Positions 1 through 13,384 of a stretch of 64,000 nucleotides of DNA are shown one piece after another. A model generated the notes under the pieces. The model did not search any database. It saw nothing but the letters and a program-made list of their open reading frames with translations, and had not been told where the DNA came from. Source of the DNA: Rhizophagus irregularis (lineage: Eukaryota > Glomeromycota > Glomeromycetes > Glomerales > Glomeraceae); the NCBI RefSeq assembly GCF_026210795.1, contig NC_089443.1, positions 2,852,001-2,916,000 on the forward strand. Reading direction: 5' to 3'. Each line of letters opens with the position of its first letter. The first letter of the stretch is position 1. The translations under genes were made by a program, and so were the position numbers.

Positions 1-1842
1 TGATTTATATTGAAATTTATACTTGTGTTTATCTTAAAAATCATTAAATTTTAAGTCATTTTCAAATGAAAAGTTTTTTATGAGTATAATTCCAACTATT
101 TTAAAATTTTAAAATTGTATACTTAAAATTATAATGAATAAGTTTACTTAGTACTTAAAAATACATTAAAGTTTGAAAATTTGATGTTTAATTATAGCTC
201 ATTTTATTAGTAATCGAGGTGCGTCAGGTGACAATCTCAATCTAAGATGCGTGAGTTTCAATTTGAGGCAAGAATCGATCTGAGGCACAACATATATATA
301 GAATTCTGCTTATTTATAATAAATATCATTATATAAAATTGACCTTTTACTAATGATTTTTACCTTACTTTTTTCTTAAATTCTATTTATTAGTTAATTA
401 ACTAAAAAGGAAAAAAATCATAACAATGTAATATAAAATTTTCTTTTATAATAAGATCTGCAAAGAATTTTATATATGATTTTTATTTTAGGTCTGAAAA
501 TGACCTATCTTATAAGTAAGAAATTTATATATATATATATATATTTATATTTTTTTTTTGATTTTTTATAAAGTAAGAATATAAAATATATAACTGACTT
601 TTCTCTAAAATCAGTAGACCTTTAATCAAAAAATATACATGAACTATTATGAATAACTATTTGGTAACAAAGACTTATTTTTATTGCATTACCCACTTGT
701 ATTTTCTTTTCTGGTATATTCTCTAATAATTTAAGAAATTGCAAGTAATTATAATGTTCAATAGCTTGTATTTCTAACACACTTTTCTCCTTGCAATAAC
801 TTAAATATCTGAATAATGTCTAATTTTCAGTATCAAAGTAGCTATACATAAAAAAGCTTTATAAGTATTTTAACTATTAAAATTTCTATATTAACTATTA
901 TATATTTTAAATTATTTTTTTTGTCTATGATAAAAATAAAAATTGCATTTACTGAAAATTTATTAAAAAAGTTGTGGTATTTTTATATTTTTTTATATTA
1001 ACAAATTCATAAGTAAAATAAATAGTATTATTAATATCAAACTCAGATTATATCAAATTCAATCAATATGATACTGTAGAGTTTAATTAAATTATTATAT
1101 TTTTATATATACTTTATAAAAAACCTTAAATTTGGTATAAATCTATTAACTGCCTATTATAAAAATTTTAATATCAAAAAAAATTTTTAAACTATATTAT
1201 ATAAAAAATTTTACTTAAAAATTTTAAATATATTTAAAAATAATTTGAATTTATAAATATTAATTATTTAATTTAATATAATTTGTTTATATAGTATATA
1301 AACTTAATATTAATAAAGTATATTATAAATCATTAAAAAAAAAAATAAATTGTTAAAATTTAATATAAAAAGAATATTATATAATATATATAAGTTTTTT
1401 AATTAGTTTTTAATTAATTATATAAAATTTGAATATATAATTATTTATCGCAATTTTCAGAATTCTGTGTATGTTGTGATGATTGAATAATTATGATTGC
1501 AGGACAATTACAGGATAATTACAGGATAACATTGTCCAATTTTTGTCCAGTAATCGTTCTGTAATCTAATAATTTTTTTATTTAATGGTCTATAGGAGAT
1601 AGCACAATTTTGAAAAGTGCGATAATTGCAAATTTTATAATTTGTATAAAAAAATTATTTAATTTAAATAAAAAATTATTAAAAATACTATTTGAATAGT
1701 TTATATAAAATAAAAATAATGTAAAATTATACTTAGGTAATTAGTTTTAAATTATGAGTTTTGCTAACTTGCCTTTTAGGTTAAATAACCTGGATTAAAT
1801 TACTTTCCTAAAATTTATATTTTTTTTTTTAAAAAAAAAATT
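1..1842. other. AT-rich intergenic DNA
   Basis: No gene is visible. The stretch is dominated by A/T runs with a TA microsatellite near 525-545. A 27-bp block at 1601-1627 recurs exactly, in inverted orientation, at 13007-13033, so a dispersed repeat is present here. Short open frames exist but have no codon structure or recognisable domain. Confidence 0.6.
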
Positions 1843-1847
1843 GGTAC

Positions 1848-2024
1848 AGTTCACCCTCGCTATAGTGAATTTTTATATAGTGAATAATTTGCTATAGTAA
1901 AGAAAAGCTCAGGTACGAATTTTCTATATAAATAATAATTCTTAATACAGTTCGCATCGCTATAGTGAATCGCTTAACTTATAGTGAATGCTTAACAGTA
2001 CATGAGCTTAGCTATAGCGAGGGT
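1848..2024. mobile_element. pogo/Tigger-like MITE
   Basis: Inverted ends share the core CACCCTCGCTATAG (left near 1852-1865, right near 2012-2025 in reverse complement). The left end reads TA-CAGT, the usual pogo-type TA target plus CAGT terminus. Inside, CTATAGTGAAT-like subrepeats occur in both orientations. There is no coding capacity. I infer a non-autonomous pogo-family element about 180 bp long; the right terminus is slightly degenerate, so the exact edge is uncertain. Confidence 0.6.
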
Positions 2025-2030
2025 GGTACT

Positions 2031-4507
2031 TTGTATTATGATTTATTTATTATTTTACCTTGTATAGATTTTATTTATTTGGATATTATAGAGTATAATA
2101 ACCAATTTTTCTTATATTTTTAACAATGTTTCTTATTTTTATTGTAATCATAATTTACATTTTTTTTTTGAAAATTTGGGCAAAATTATATAATTATATA
2201 GAATTTATTAATTGGTTAAATCACCCAAGTTAAATCACTCTGGATTAAAATTAGTCTTATACTTTCATTTAAATTAATTTAAAAAAATAGTAATTTACTT
2301 AATTTTTTATATAAAATAATATAAAAACATTAGTATTATTTAATGTATTTTTAATTAAAGATTTCAAAAATAAGGTTGACTAGTTTTAGTTTAATAAAAA
2401 ATAGATTTGGTATATATAAGATAGTATTATTATAGCTAGTTTTAACTATTAAAAAAAGTAGTTTCAGATAGTAATATTAATTTACTGGATTTAAATATAT
2501 TTGTTTTGATTTCTAATTACAGTATTAATTATAAAAATCTAACAGTCACTGGTCATTTCAGCAAAATTGGTGGTGAGATTTTTTGTACTATGATATTATA
2601 ATAAAAATTCTTAATATGATACAGTCTTTAGGTATATAATATTTATTTAATATTTAAATTCGGCTAAATTAGTTTGATTAGTTAAAATTCATTAATTTTT
2701 AAATTATAATTCTGGCCAAAATTTTCTTAATTCCGGCCAGATTCATAATGCCGGCCTAAATTTTGTTAAAATCGGAATTTTCAGGTCAAAGGTAACACCA
2801 TATTTATGCAATGTAATACTTTTTTCAACAATAGTAAACATGTTTGTTCAAGGTTTGAAAAATATTTTTAAACCTTTTAAAAGTCAAAAACTTCACTTTA
2901 TTCAGTTGCATCTGGCCAGTAAAGGTTGTCAATTATATGGTTATTTTAATATAGCAATCTAATAAAGTATTAAGAAAACTATTTTAACTTTTTTCTTTTG
3001 CTTATTTTTTTTTAAATATATTATAAATATCTTTTATTTTAACATTACTTTAGATATAAAAAAAACATTTTACTTATTCATATTATACTATTTGTATTTA
3101 TGGTTTAACAAGGTATGCAAACCTAATATCCAATTTGAATTTTTCTATAAATAAATAATTTTTGCTTTATTTTCTTGTTAAATGAACTAAAATTTAAAAA
3201 TTTTAAAGTTTTTTTTAATAAATTACAAAAATTTACATGATTACTACAATACCAATATTTAAGCATTAAAGGTCTAATATAGATAAACAAAAAAAACATT
3301 ATATTTTGACTAGTTTTGCGATTTAAAATTATTTATGACACCCAAATAGACCTAATAATATTATTCTAATAAAAAAAAATTCTTATTAGTGTCCTAATTA
3401 AAAAATTTTAACAAAATTTATAAATAACAAAAAATCTGGTATAATAATCACCCTTCTAAGCTTAACAAAAGTTGTTTGTTTCGCCAAATTATGGCTAGAA
3501 ATAAAATAATTAATGGTTAAAAAAAGCTTTTGCTAAAAGTTTTATTGAAATCAAAAAAAATTTTTTTATTATAAAAATTAACTTTTTGCGGTTTACACAA
3601 AAACTACCTAAATAACTATCTTTTTCAACTTAGTAAATCTTTTTCTTCTCGTAAAATTACATATATTTTTATCATTTAAACTGTATTTTACATTTACTTT
3701 TAAGTTGCATCTGGAGGAAAACTTCATTTTTGAGACGAACTATGCAAAAAAAAAAATTATTATTACTAAAGAGGAAATGATGATGAAAATTTATAATACA
3801 CATGACGAACTATTAATTTACTTAATTTGTATAAGCGTTGTATTAAGAATTTCTTTTTTTAGCTACATGATGGAATATTCAATTATGGTTACACAAAATT
3901 ATTTTAATTAATGATCAGCAAGTGATCTGAAATGACCGCTGACTGCTAAATAACTTATAAAAATTATATAATTTTTTATTTTTTATAATTTTATTTATTT
4001 ATTTCTTGTATTATTATATACAAGTTCTTAATAAAATATAGTTATTACACTGGATCAATTAAAAAAAATTCATTATTCTATTATTTAATATTATTAAGTT
4101 TTAAAAAAGTATCAAATTTGCAGCATATTAATTTGTAAATGTATTAAAAGTCAAAAAATTCTATTATAATATATTATATATAGGATTTTACTTATAATAA
4201 ACTAGTTTATTAAGGTAGGATCTATGTAGGAAAATTAAAAAATCTAAATTTTAAATTTATGAGGTAAAATTTCTTATAAATTAAAAAAGTAATTGGTTTT
4301 TTATATAACTGCCAATTTCTTAATGTAGATTAAATTTGGTAACTTCTTAAATAATTACTATGCAAAGATATAAAATAATATATACAATATGTAAATTTTT
4401 TGAATAAAATTTTTTAATATACAAAAAAATACTGTTATGAAGAAATCGTATTATACAAAAGAGTCTTATTGTGCAAAATATAAAAAGAGTAAAATAAAAA
4501 TGTTAAA
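2031..4507. other. AT-rich intergenic DNA
   Basis: Long A/T-rich spacer, downstream of the Elongin A gene. An open frame of about 68 codons at 3705-3911 starts at a non-ATG codon and has no recognisable features. I see no gene or structured repeat here, apart from GGCC-containing short palindromic words near 2715-2755. Confidence 0.55.
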
Positions 4508-6674
4508 TTACCGATGAGGAAACATGACGTATCCCCCTCGGATCATTTCTCTTCGGATTTTTTGGAGAGGTGTGAGTTTTTGGTAGCCTAAGAATTTTAA
4601 GTTTCATAAATATATAAATACAATAATCAGTTAAAAAAACGTATAATTACCCGAAGGCTTCCTTTTTGGCTCACGAGGGGCGACCAGCAGCATCTTTACT
4701 TGACGTGCCTCTTTTTTGGCTTTCTCATTTGCCATTGCTCTTCTCAAGTTGCCTATGATACGTTCCTTTTTTTCCTTTTCTTTATCAATAATATTCTTTT
4801 ATTTAACAAGAAAAAAAATATAGTTAGTCATAAAGTAATAAATAGTAAATAATAATTCAGCATAATATTTACCAGATATATCATTCGATAATCCTCAGGA
4901 TTATCTGGAAACGGCTGATCTGGAAGCTTTTGCTGTAAGAAACGTTTCCAAAGTTCTATATTAATTATAATTACATTAATTAGTCATAAATATGCCAGCC
5001 AACTCTCCATAAATGCACCTCCTATAAATGCACTCTCGTTTTAAATGCACGGTTTGCTCAATCCCAAGTTTTTATAATTCCAATTATTTTACTTTTACAA
5101 ACGCACGCCTCATGTGTAATTTTTATAATCCGTGCATTTAAAGAGAGAGTTGATAGTACATACCCATATCTTCATTAATAAGACGCTATAGGATCAGTTA
5201 GTTATTAGTTATTAGTTATTTAAAAAAGGCAATATCAACCTTAGAACAATAAGATAACTTACAGAATTTACTTCTTCCAATTGTCGTAATTCTTCGTCAG
5301 TACAGAACTTTAAAATTGGCTCAAGCAAGTGGTACGGCGTATCTCCCAATTTATAAAGCCCTAATTAGAAAATAGAAGAGTTTGAGTGTATTTTAAGAAT
5401 AATATAAATTATTAATGACCATACTTACGATGTTTATTTGAAACCAATGTCATTGTACATAATTGCACCAATGACTTGACCCCATTACTTTTTGAAGATC
5501 CTGATGAAACAATATTTTGTATATTACTATTAACTTGCGGTGCTGGTCTGTTGGGCAAATTTATTTTCGTCGAAAATTCTTTTTGTTTCCGAATTGTTGG
5601 AATAGCAATCTTAATTAATTTATTGTTGCCGATTTCTCCATCTCCAGAATGTTTACGCTTATTGGAAACTTTTGCCAATTGATGGTCCGTATCGAGTAAG
5701 GATATTTCCATCGGCCTTTGCACAGTTGAACCGCTACTTGATGCATACGATTCTGTAAATTTAACTGATGTTACTCTATTTTCATTCACATGTATTAGTG
5801 CTTTGCTTGTAGGTTTTGATGAAGATTCCTTATTGCTATGGTCGATCGCTTTATCATTTCCGAACATTGAAGCTCTATTTACTTGTTCCGTTGACCGAAC
5901 AGGTATTTCTTTACCTGACTGAAAAGAAAGTGTTTGCAAATTTAAACTATTAGATACTCCGGTCGATACATTGGTTGAATATTGCGATTCCATAGTATTT
6001 TCGTTACTTTGGGCCGATTTTTTAGATCGACCGTTTAAATTTTCCAAAAATGTTTGTACAACCCACTTTGATTTTTCTTTATGCTCTCTCATATCTTTTG
6101 TTTTATAAAATTTAAGTGGTTCTTTATATTGAACATCGGCTGTCGCATAACTCAAGTCTTCTAGAACTTTGGTAGGCTTGTTTTTATTGTTATGCGCTAA
6201 TTTTTGCGTAGTGGTTGTCTTTGCTGATTGAAAAGAAGTTGATTTTGAAGTCGCCGATTTTGCAAATGCTGTATCTATGTATCGAGTAGAGTTTAGCGGT
6301 ACTGTCGGTCGATCAGAGGCTAAAGGCTGAACAATAGTTTTTATAACAGCTGATTGTAAATTCGATTCTGTAGATGTTGTCCCTGCAGGTAAAACAGAAG
6401 GTGACGATCGACTAGAGACTTTCGAATTGGAATATTTTTTTTGAGGCCTGTTGTTTAAATTTTCCCAGAATGTTTTTACGGCCATTTTTGACTTTTCTTC
6501 ATGTTCTCTCATGTCTTTTGTTTTATAAAATTTGAGCGGTTCATTGAATACAAAACGTTTCTGAATTAAGCCTTGATCATGAGTTTGAACCGTAGCAGTT
6601 GATTGTGAAGGTATTGATTGTGACGTTTTTAAAGAAGAGCCCGCTCTTGTAGGCATCTTAGAATTTTGTTCCAT
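4508..6674 (-). CDS. ELA1: Elongin A (RNA polymerase II elongation factor SIII subunit A)
   Basis: Six exons on the minus strand: 6674-5429, 5360-5263, 5185-5164, 4955-4873, 4795-4651 and 4587-4508. They join in frame to 557 aa. The C-terminal half carries the family signature: a BC-box SLVQLCTMTL at residues 401-410 (contacts Elongin B/C), then the F-box-like stretch LGDTPYHLLEPIL, then the ELWK and PFPDNPEDYR segment and a basic helix. Elongin A stimulates Pol II elongation and can be the substrate receptor of a Cul3/Cul5-type ubiquitin ligase. The N-terminal ~400 residues are Ser/Thr/Lys-rich and low complexity, and contain a duplicated motif (EPLKFYKTKDMREH near residues 45 and 184). The 22-nt third exon is needed to supply RLINEDM before ELWK. 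Start is the only upstream ATG of the long frame. The gene is divergent to histone H4. Confidence 0.9.
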
Positions 6675-7502
6675 ATTTAAATGTTTGCTTTCAATATCTT
6701 AGAACAATAAGGCAATAAAGGTTGAAATAGAAATATCCAAAAGAATCTATAAAGTTGTTAAATAAATGTTAAAAAACGCATGATTTCTATAATAACTTTA
6801 TATTAAATGTTACTTGCTTAAACATAGAATATCTTTTAGTTTTTACGTGTACCGGTGCTGATACTTCAACTTTTCAGTAATAAAAATACTTTTTACCTTA
6901 CCTAGACATCAACAATTACTGGCGACAGTCTCCGGAAATTTTAAGCATTTAAAGCTGTGAAAGAAACGGGAAGTTGTCTTGTAGCCTTTTTATATATGCA
7001 TACTGGAATTTGTGTAACATACATAATTAAAGCAATTAAATTTTCATCTCCTATTATAGACAAAATTTTTTGGCTAGATTTTTCCTACTAACATATAAAC
7101 ATACTTAAAGCTGGCCAAAACTAAAGTCGAATGAGGTGCTACGTTACATAGTTACACAGATTCAAACTTTCATCATTTCCATTTTTGAATGTGCATATAG
7201 ATCACGTGGATATACCTTTGGAATTACGTAGAATTACGTCCGAACTTACAGTGGCCGGAAGTTGAAAAATTTTTGTTGAAAAAAAAATCAATAGGCCCTA
7301 ATAGAGGTAATACAATAGTGATTCATTCTTGATCAGCATTAATAAAACATTTTGCGGTTCCGACTTATCAGACTTGGGAAAATATATTAAATATTTTCTT
7401 TCTATAATCTTCATACCCACACACTCTTCTGCAAAAAGTTCAAGTTTTGCAAAGTAAAAGCTCCTCTTAACCTCAAAATTTCTAAGAAGACAAATATTAA
7501 CA
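6675..7502. promoter_or_regulatory. Divergent intergenic region Elongin A / histone H4
   Basis: About 830 bp separate the two start codons, so promoters for both genes must lie here. The DNA is less AT-rich than the surrounding spacer. An open frame antisense to the H4 5' end (7298-7582) is a shadow of the coding sequence. I cannot pin down individual binding sites; an ATCACGTGGAT E-box-like word lies at about 7201-7211. Confidence 0.45.
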
Positions 7503-8033
7503 ATGACTGGTCGTGGTAAAGGAGGTAAAGGACTTGGAAAAGGAGGCGCTAAGCGCCATCGTAAAATCCTTCGTGATAACATTCAAGGTATCACCAAGCC
7601 TGCCATCCGTCGTCTTGCTCGTCGTGGTGGAGTAAAACGTATCTCGGGTCTCATCTACGAAGAAACTCGTGGTGTCTTGAAAGTGTTCCTTGAAAACGTA
7701 ATTCGAGTGCGTATAATAATAAATATTATAAATATTTTGAACCTTTTTATAGATTCTTTATTTTCTTTATTTATTAATAATTATGGATTACTAACAATTT
7801 TCTTTTCTTTACAGGACGCCGTCACCTATACTGAACACGCCAAGCGTAAGACCGTCACGTCTCTTGACGTTGGTAAATATTTGCTTTGGTTTATTTTAAT
7901 TGATTGTATATGTTTTCCGTTCGCTTTATAATATTCCTCCCGAAAATTGTTTATTAATTAATGGTCGTTCATTCATTTAATAGTATATGCTCTTAAACGA
8001 CAAGGACGTACTCTCTACGGTTTCGGTGGATAA
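7503..8033 (+). CDS. H4: Histone H4
   Basis: Three exons, 7503-7706, 7815-7872 and 7984-8033, join in frame to exactly 103 aa, the invariant H4 length. The protein begins [19 protein letters not shown] and ends GRTLYGFGG; the histone fold and the basic acetylatable tail (K5, K8, K12, K16 region) are intact. H4 pairs with H3 in the nucleosome core. Introns of 108 and 111 bp have GT-AG borders. The gene therefore differs from the intron-less replication-dependent histone genes of animals and is probably polyadenylated: AATAAA lies about 230 bp downstream near 8260. Codon use is visibly more GC-rich than the flanks, as expected of a highly expressed gene. Confidence 0.98.
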
Positions 8034-9178
8034 ATGTACTCTTTTTCATCTACCTTGCAAGGATTTTTATATGATAAAGGCGGAATTAACTGTTTTTCTT
8101 TTACTCATTGTTTTATATGGTCACATGAATCAGCAAGAGAAAATTTTAAAAAAAATTTTATGTATATAGGGAAATTTTATTTCTCCAAATTCTTGTTTTT
8201 TTTCTTTTCAGTACCCTGTTAACAACTTTCACCTATAGACTAGAGAGATGTTAATGGAATAAATAAAATATATTTCAAATCATTTGCTCTTTTATAATTG
8301 AAGTATATGTTTAAGATTATACTCTTAATCATTAAATCTTTTGAATTTGCTAATATGTTTAATTGACAACGCATGTCATATAGGTAATACAGCGATCTTT
8401 GCATTATTCTAATTTCTCATAATGCTTTGTAATTTCTATTAGTTTCCTGTGATTTTATAAGCTAAACACACATTTAAATTTGAAACATCTAAATTTTTTA
8501 ATAAAAGATATAATTAAGGAAATGGTTTTTTACTATTAAATTTTTATTTTTATTTCGAGGTGAACAGGGATCAACGAAAGACTGCATGGAAACTTGGAAA
8601 AAAACAAGAATCGCAGAGTAGTAGTACGTCAAAAAAAATGATACACCACCAACCTGCCATCAAAGAGGAACCAAAAGTAAAAAATAATACAAAAAATCAC
8701 GTGAATCATTATTCTGGCTAAAATATGGCATTAATCATCAATTTCAAATGCTAGCAGAGTAGTAATTTGACAATTTTATAATTTTTTACGTAAAAATATT
8801 TTAAGCGTAACAACCAAGGATTACGAAATTCGTTTAATTATTACTGATCATTCGAATTTAATGCGTTGTTTATTTTATTATACAGTAAGAGCTTTTTTTT
8901 AAAAAAAAATGGTTTATTGCTGACTTGAAGTAAAATCTGTCAATGTAACAGAAACAGCTGAAATCAGAACAAGATTTATTTATTTTTATAAGAATAATGA
9001 TCACATTTGTAATAATAACACACAAAACACAGATAATAACTGAACAATTGATTATAATTTAAAGAACTTTTAAGAATCGTATTTTATTTGTTTTACAAAA
9101 ATTTATAAACATTCAAAATTTTTTTTTTTGATAAAATTATTACAAATTGTAAAAAAAAGGTTAAAGGTTTTAAAACCT
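8034..9178. other. Intergenic region with exon-like remnant
   Basis: Between the convergent H4 and polyubiquitin genes. A likely polyadenylation signal for H4 (AATAAA) is near 8260. From about 8555 to 8721 a GC-richer open stretch follows a T-rich tract and ATTTCGAG; it reads RDQRKTAWKLGKKQESQ and so on to a stop codon, with Ser/Lys-rich composition. It could be the last exon of a small or dead gene, but I find no convincing upstream exons. Confidence 0.3.
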
Positions 9179-10105
<927 letters not shown>

Positions 10106-10210
10106 TTATTAATTAAATACAACAAAAAATTTTTTTGATATTATTTGGTAATTTGTAAATATAAAAATAAAAAAAAGAATTCTTTCAAAAGTTTTTTTTT
10201 TTGTTGCGAG

Positions 10211-10440
10211 GAAACTTCAAACCAAGCCCCTTTTATATTATTTAATTTGTTTTACTAAGCACTATTCCAGATTATACTCACACTATCTCTTTGTCAGATT
10301 CATTCAGTTTATGTTTATTTCCAGATCAGGAAAAGCCAATAATAATTTTAACAAAGAAAATGTTTCACTAAATGACCTGCTGATTTTTTTGTATAATAAA
10401 TGCTTTTGTGACTCATCAAGTTTTTAACTTTTTTCTAGAA
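10211..10440 (-). promoter_or_regulatory. Candidate polyubiquitin promoter elements
   Basis: A TATA-like TATAAAAGGGG on the minus strand (about 10227-10237) lies ~135 bp upstream of the polyubiquitin start; the AGGGG part also matches a stress-response element. Heat-shock-like inverted half-sites occur as GAAACTTC (10211-10218) and TTCTAGAA (10433-10440). Stress induction of polyubiquitin genes is known in other fungi; here it is inferred from these short words only. Confidence 0.35.
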
Positions 10441-13200
10441 TTGATAGGAACCAACCGGAATTTAGTCTCCTTATATGTTAATGAAATTCGGAGTTTGACG
10501 TTCGCTTATTTGAATGAGCCGTATACATTCAGTTATAGAAAAATTATGTAATGTTTATTTAATGAACGAATATGTTTTTGTGGCTTTTAACAAAGGAGGT
10601 TATTTAACAATCATGTATAGTGACACATTATGCAGTCAGCCCTCGACGTTAACAAAGAATTTGGTGCATATCACGTGATTGCAAATTTGAATTCAATGAG
10701 GGTAATAAAATGGTTATTATGCAAATTTATACAATTCAATTATTTTAATTATATCATTCCAAATTACCAATATATTTTATTTAGATAAAAGCAAATATAT
10801 AGAGCATAGAAAAGCTCACACCAAAAATATCAACAATTTAAAATTAAATATATCATTCAATATAAGCAATAAGAAGTATTATTAAATTATATTAGAATAT
10901 TATTTCCAATAATAAATTTAAGATTTGCCAATTAAAAATTAACTATATTTTTTTATTGTATATAAATGTTTAATAAAAATCCAATTTCTTTACTAAATAT
11001 TCAATGTATTTTCATATAATCTAATTAGTTAAATATATTGTTATACTTATATATTATTTTACATATTATCACCATTTTCTTTTTAGTGTAATCTAGCTAA
11101 AATAATAATTAAAAGATGAATTTTAGAAATCTGTGATTACTAAAATTTTATTGTATTTTTAGGTAAAGAAGATGCAAATAAAAGCCAAAAATGCAATAAA
11201 ATTTTAGTAATCATGGGTTTCTAAAATTCATCTTTTTTTATTATTATTTTAACTAAATCACACTAAAAAGAAAATGGTAATAAACTATATTTTTTAAATA
11301 TATTAAAATACAAAGAATTTGTTTTTCAAAAATTATAAATCACACTACTGGTATTCAAATTACAGTTATATGTATTAATTATTTTTTTATTTTTATTTTT
11401 ATTTTTTAATTATAGCATATTTATGAATTATTAAATAAAAATAGTAATACAAAATAAATAAAAAGGACTATTACTTTAATCTAATATTATTAATTTATAA
11501 ACCACTTATCATATTATATATTTAAATACTCATGTATATACTATTGAATGATTTATTATGCTAAACAGGTAAACATATATATAATAGGTTATCTTAGCAA
11601 AGATTCTGTAATCTTTGAAAAAGTGATTATGGGATCTACATTTTTTTATTTATCATATAATTTTTTTATTATCCCTTAAACTGTAAGCAATTGCAGGCAA
11701 ATTTGCCCGCAATTTTACCAAATTTCAGCTCTCATCTAATTTTATGAAAAATAAAGCAATTTTAATAAAATTTTTTTCCAAGATAGTTTAAATTATATAT
11801 TGTGCAGCAATTATTATCATTTATTAATTATATATTAGAAAATCGAAAATTACCCATTGGTCAAAAGTTGTATTTTAAGATAATCACAAAATTTTAAAAA
11901 ACTTTGCACTTAACTTCGACGATTTCATTGATAATTAATTGTAGCTATATAAAAGCTTAATAAAATATGTAGAATTTGGTATGAGAAACGACTTTTGTTA
12001 ATATGATTTTTGATATTTAAAAGTAGGATTTTGACTTTATATAGAACCTTAATGAAAATTTTATTATGCATTTTAATTATATATTCATAATAATTGATTT
12101 TTTTTTATCTCTATTTTGTTTATTATAATGCAAAATTTTTATAATAAAAATAAAAAGTTATAATAAATATTCAAATAGAGAAAAAATATGGTAAGAAAAG
12201 TTTAAATTTTATAATATAAAAATTCCGATACTATTTTTGCGGGTTAATTTCTAATCCAATTTTAATGATCAACTGTATATCTAACTTATACAATTTATGG
12301 CCAGAATGTAGATCAATTTGGCTGCAAAATTATGTGACGATCTGGCCAAAATTAAAGAATTTTTTATAGCGTCATTTATTCTAATTTAGAAATTGCGCAA
12401 ATTCGGATTTCCGCAAAACAGTTTAAGGGATATATTATTAATAGTTTAATTAAGATGTTTCTATTAATAAAATATTATAATCCATATTGTAATATTTAAT
12501 GTTATATTATATACTTTACATATATTTTCTTAGTTTTTCAATTTTTTTTTATTTTGCAATATTTGTGATATAAAAAAAAAAGTCTTAAATAAACGCTGTT
12601 TTACATTTCGAGAGGTATTAAACAATTTTAATTAGAGTGACTTCTTTAATTTAAGCTATATATAGTTTTTATGAAAACATATATTATGGTATTAAGTACT
12701 AGTAGTGTGATTTATAACTCCTTGTTTTCAAATATTTTTTAATGTTAAATAATATATGACATTTTTTAATATAGTATATTTTCTTTCAAAATTTTTTAAA
12801 ATATATAAATGTCATACAAATTGATTCATGACATAATATAACTTTAATTAATTCTAAAGAATAAAAATATTTTCTGTAAATAATTTTTAGATTTTAAAGA
12901 TTTTTTTATTTTAATTAAAATAACAAGAGCTATTAATTAAAATAAAAATCTTAAAATCAGATTACTAAATTATGAAATAATATTTTTAGAGTTTAAATTA
13001 AGTTCAAATTATCGCACTTTTCAAAATTGTGCTGGTGATATTTAGCAATATCCAATAATATAAACATTAAATATATAATCTATATATTTAAAAACACTGC
13101 AATCACGTGGGCGTTATGTTTAGACTACCCACATAAATAACCATTTACAATTGTGTGACCACATCGTGCGATCTTGATATTTATATATATAATAACGCGT
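10441..13200. other. AT-rich spacer
   Basis: No gene is visible in this 2.7 kb apart from the MITE listed separately. The inverted partner of the 1601-1627 repeat lies at 13007-13033. GGCC-flanked words like those at 2.7 kb recur near 12300-12350. Confidence 0.55.
11071..11277. mobile_element. Palindromic MITE, ~207 bp
   Basis: Both ends begin with ACCATTTTCTTTTTAGTG in inverted orientation and the complementarity continues inward for roughly 80 bp per arm (through the ATTTTAGTAATCA/TGATTACTAAAAT region), leaving a small central loop around 11150-11195. There is no coding capacity. This is the shape of a foldback MITE; the superfamily is not clear. Confidence 0.65.
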
Positions 13201-13384
13201 CAAAAATAATTACGCGTTTAGTTTTTATTTTTTCTTTCTCCTTTTTCTTTGGTATTGAAGAAAAAAAAAGCGCACGAAAAAGAGAGAACTTTTTTTTTAA
13301 TAATTTTTTTTTCATATAATTTTTTTTTTCATATCATTTCCTTTCTCTTTTTCTTTAGGTATTGAAGAAAAAAAAAAGAAAAAA

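Noticed and set aside
3705-3911. 68-codon open frame
   Set aside because: Non-ATG start, no domain, in AT-rich spacer.
7298-7582. Open frame antisense to the histone H4 5' end
   Set aside because: Shadow of the H4 coding sequence; no independent signals.
8034-8222. Short frames overlapping the H4 3' exon and 3' flank
   Set aside because: Out of frame with H4 and without codon structure.
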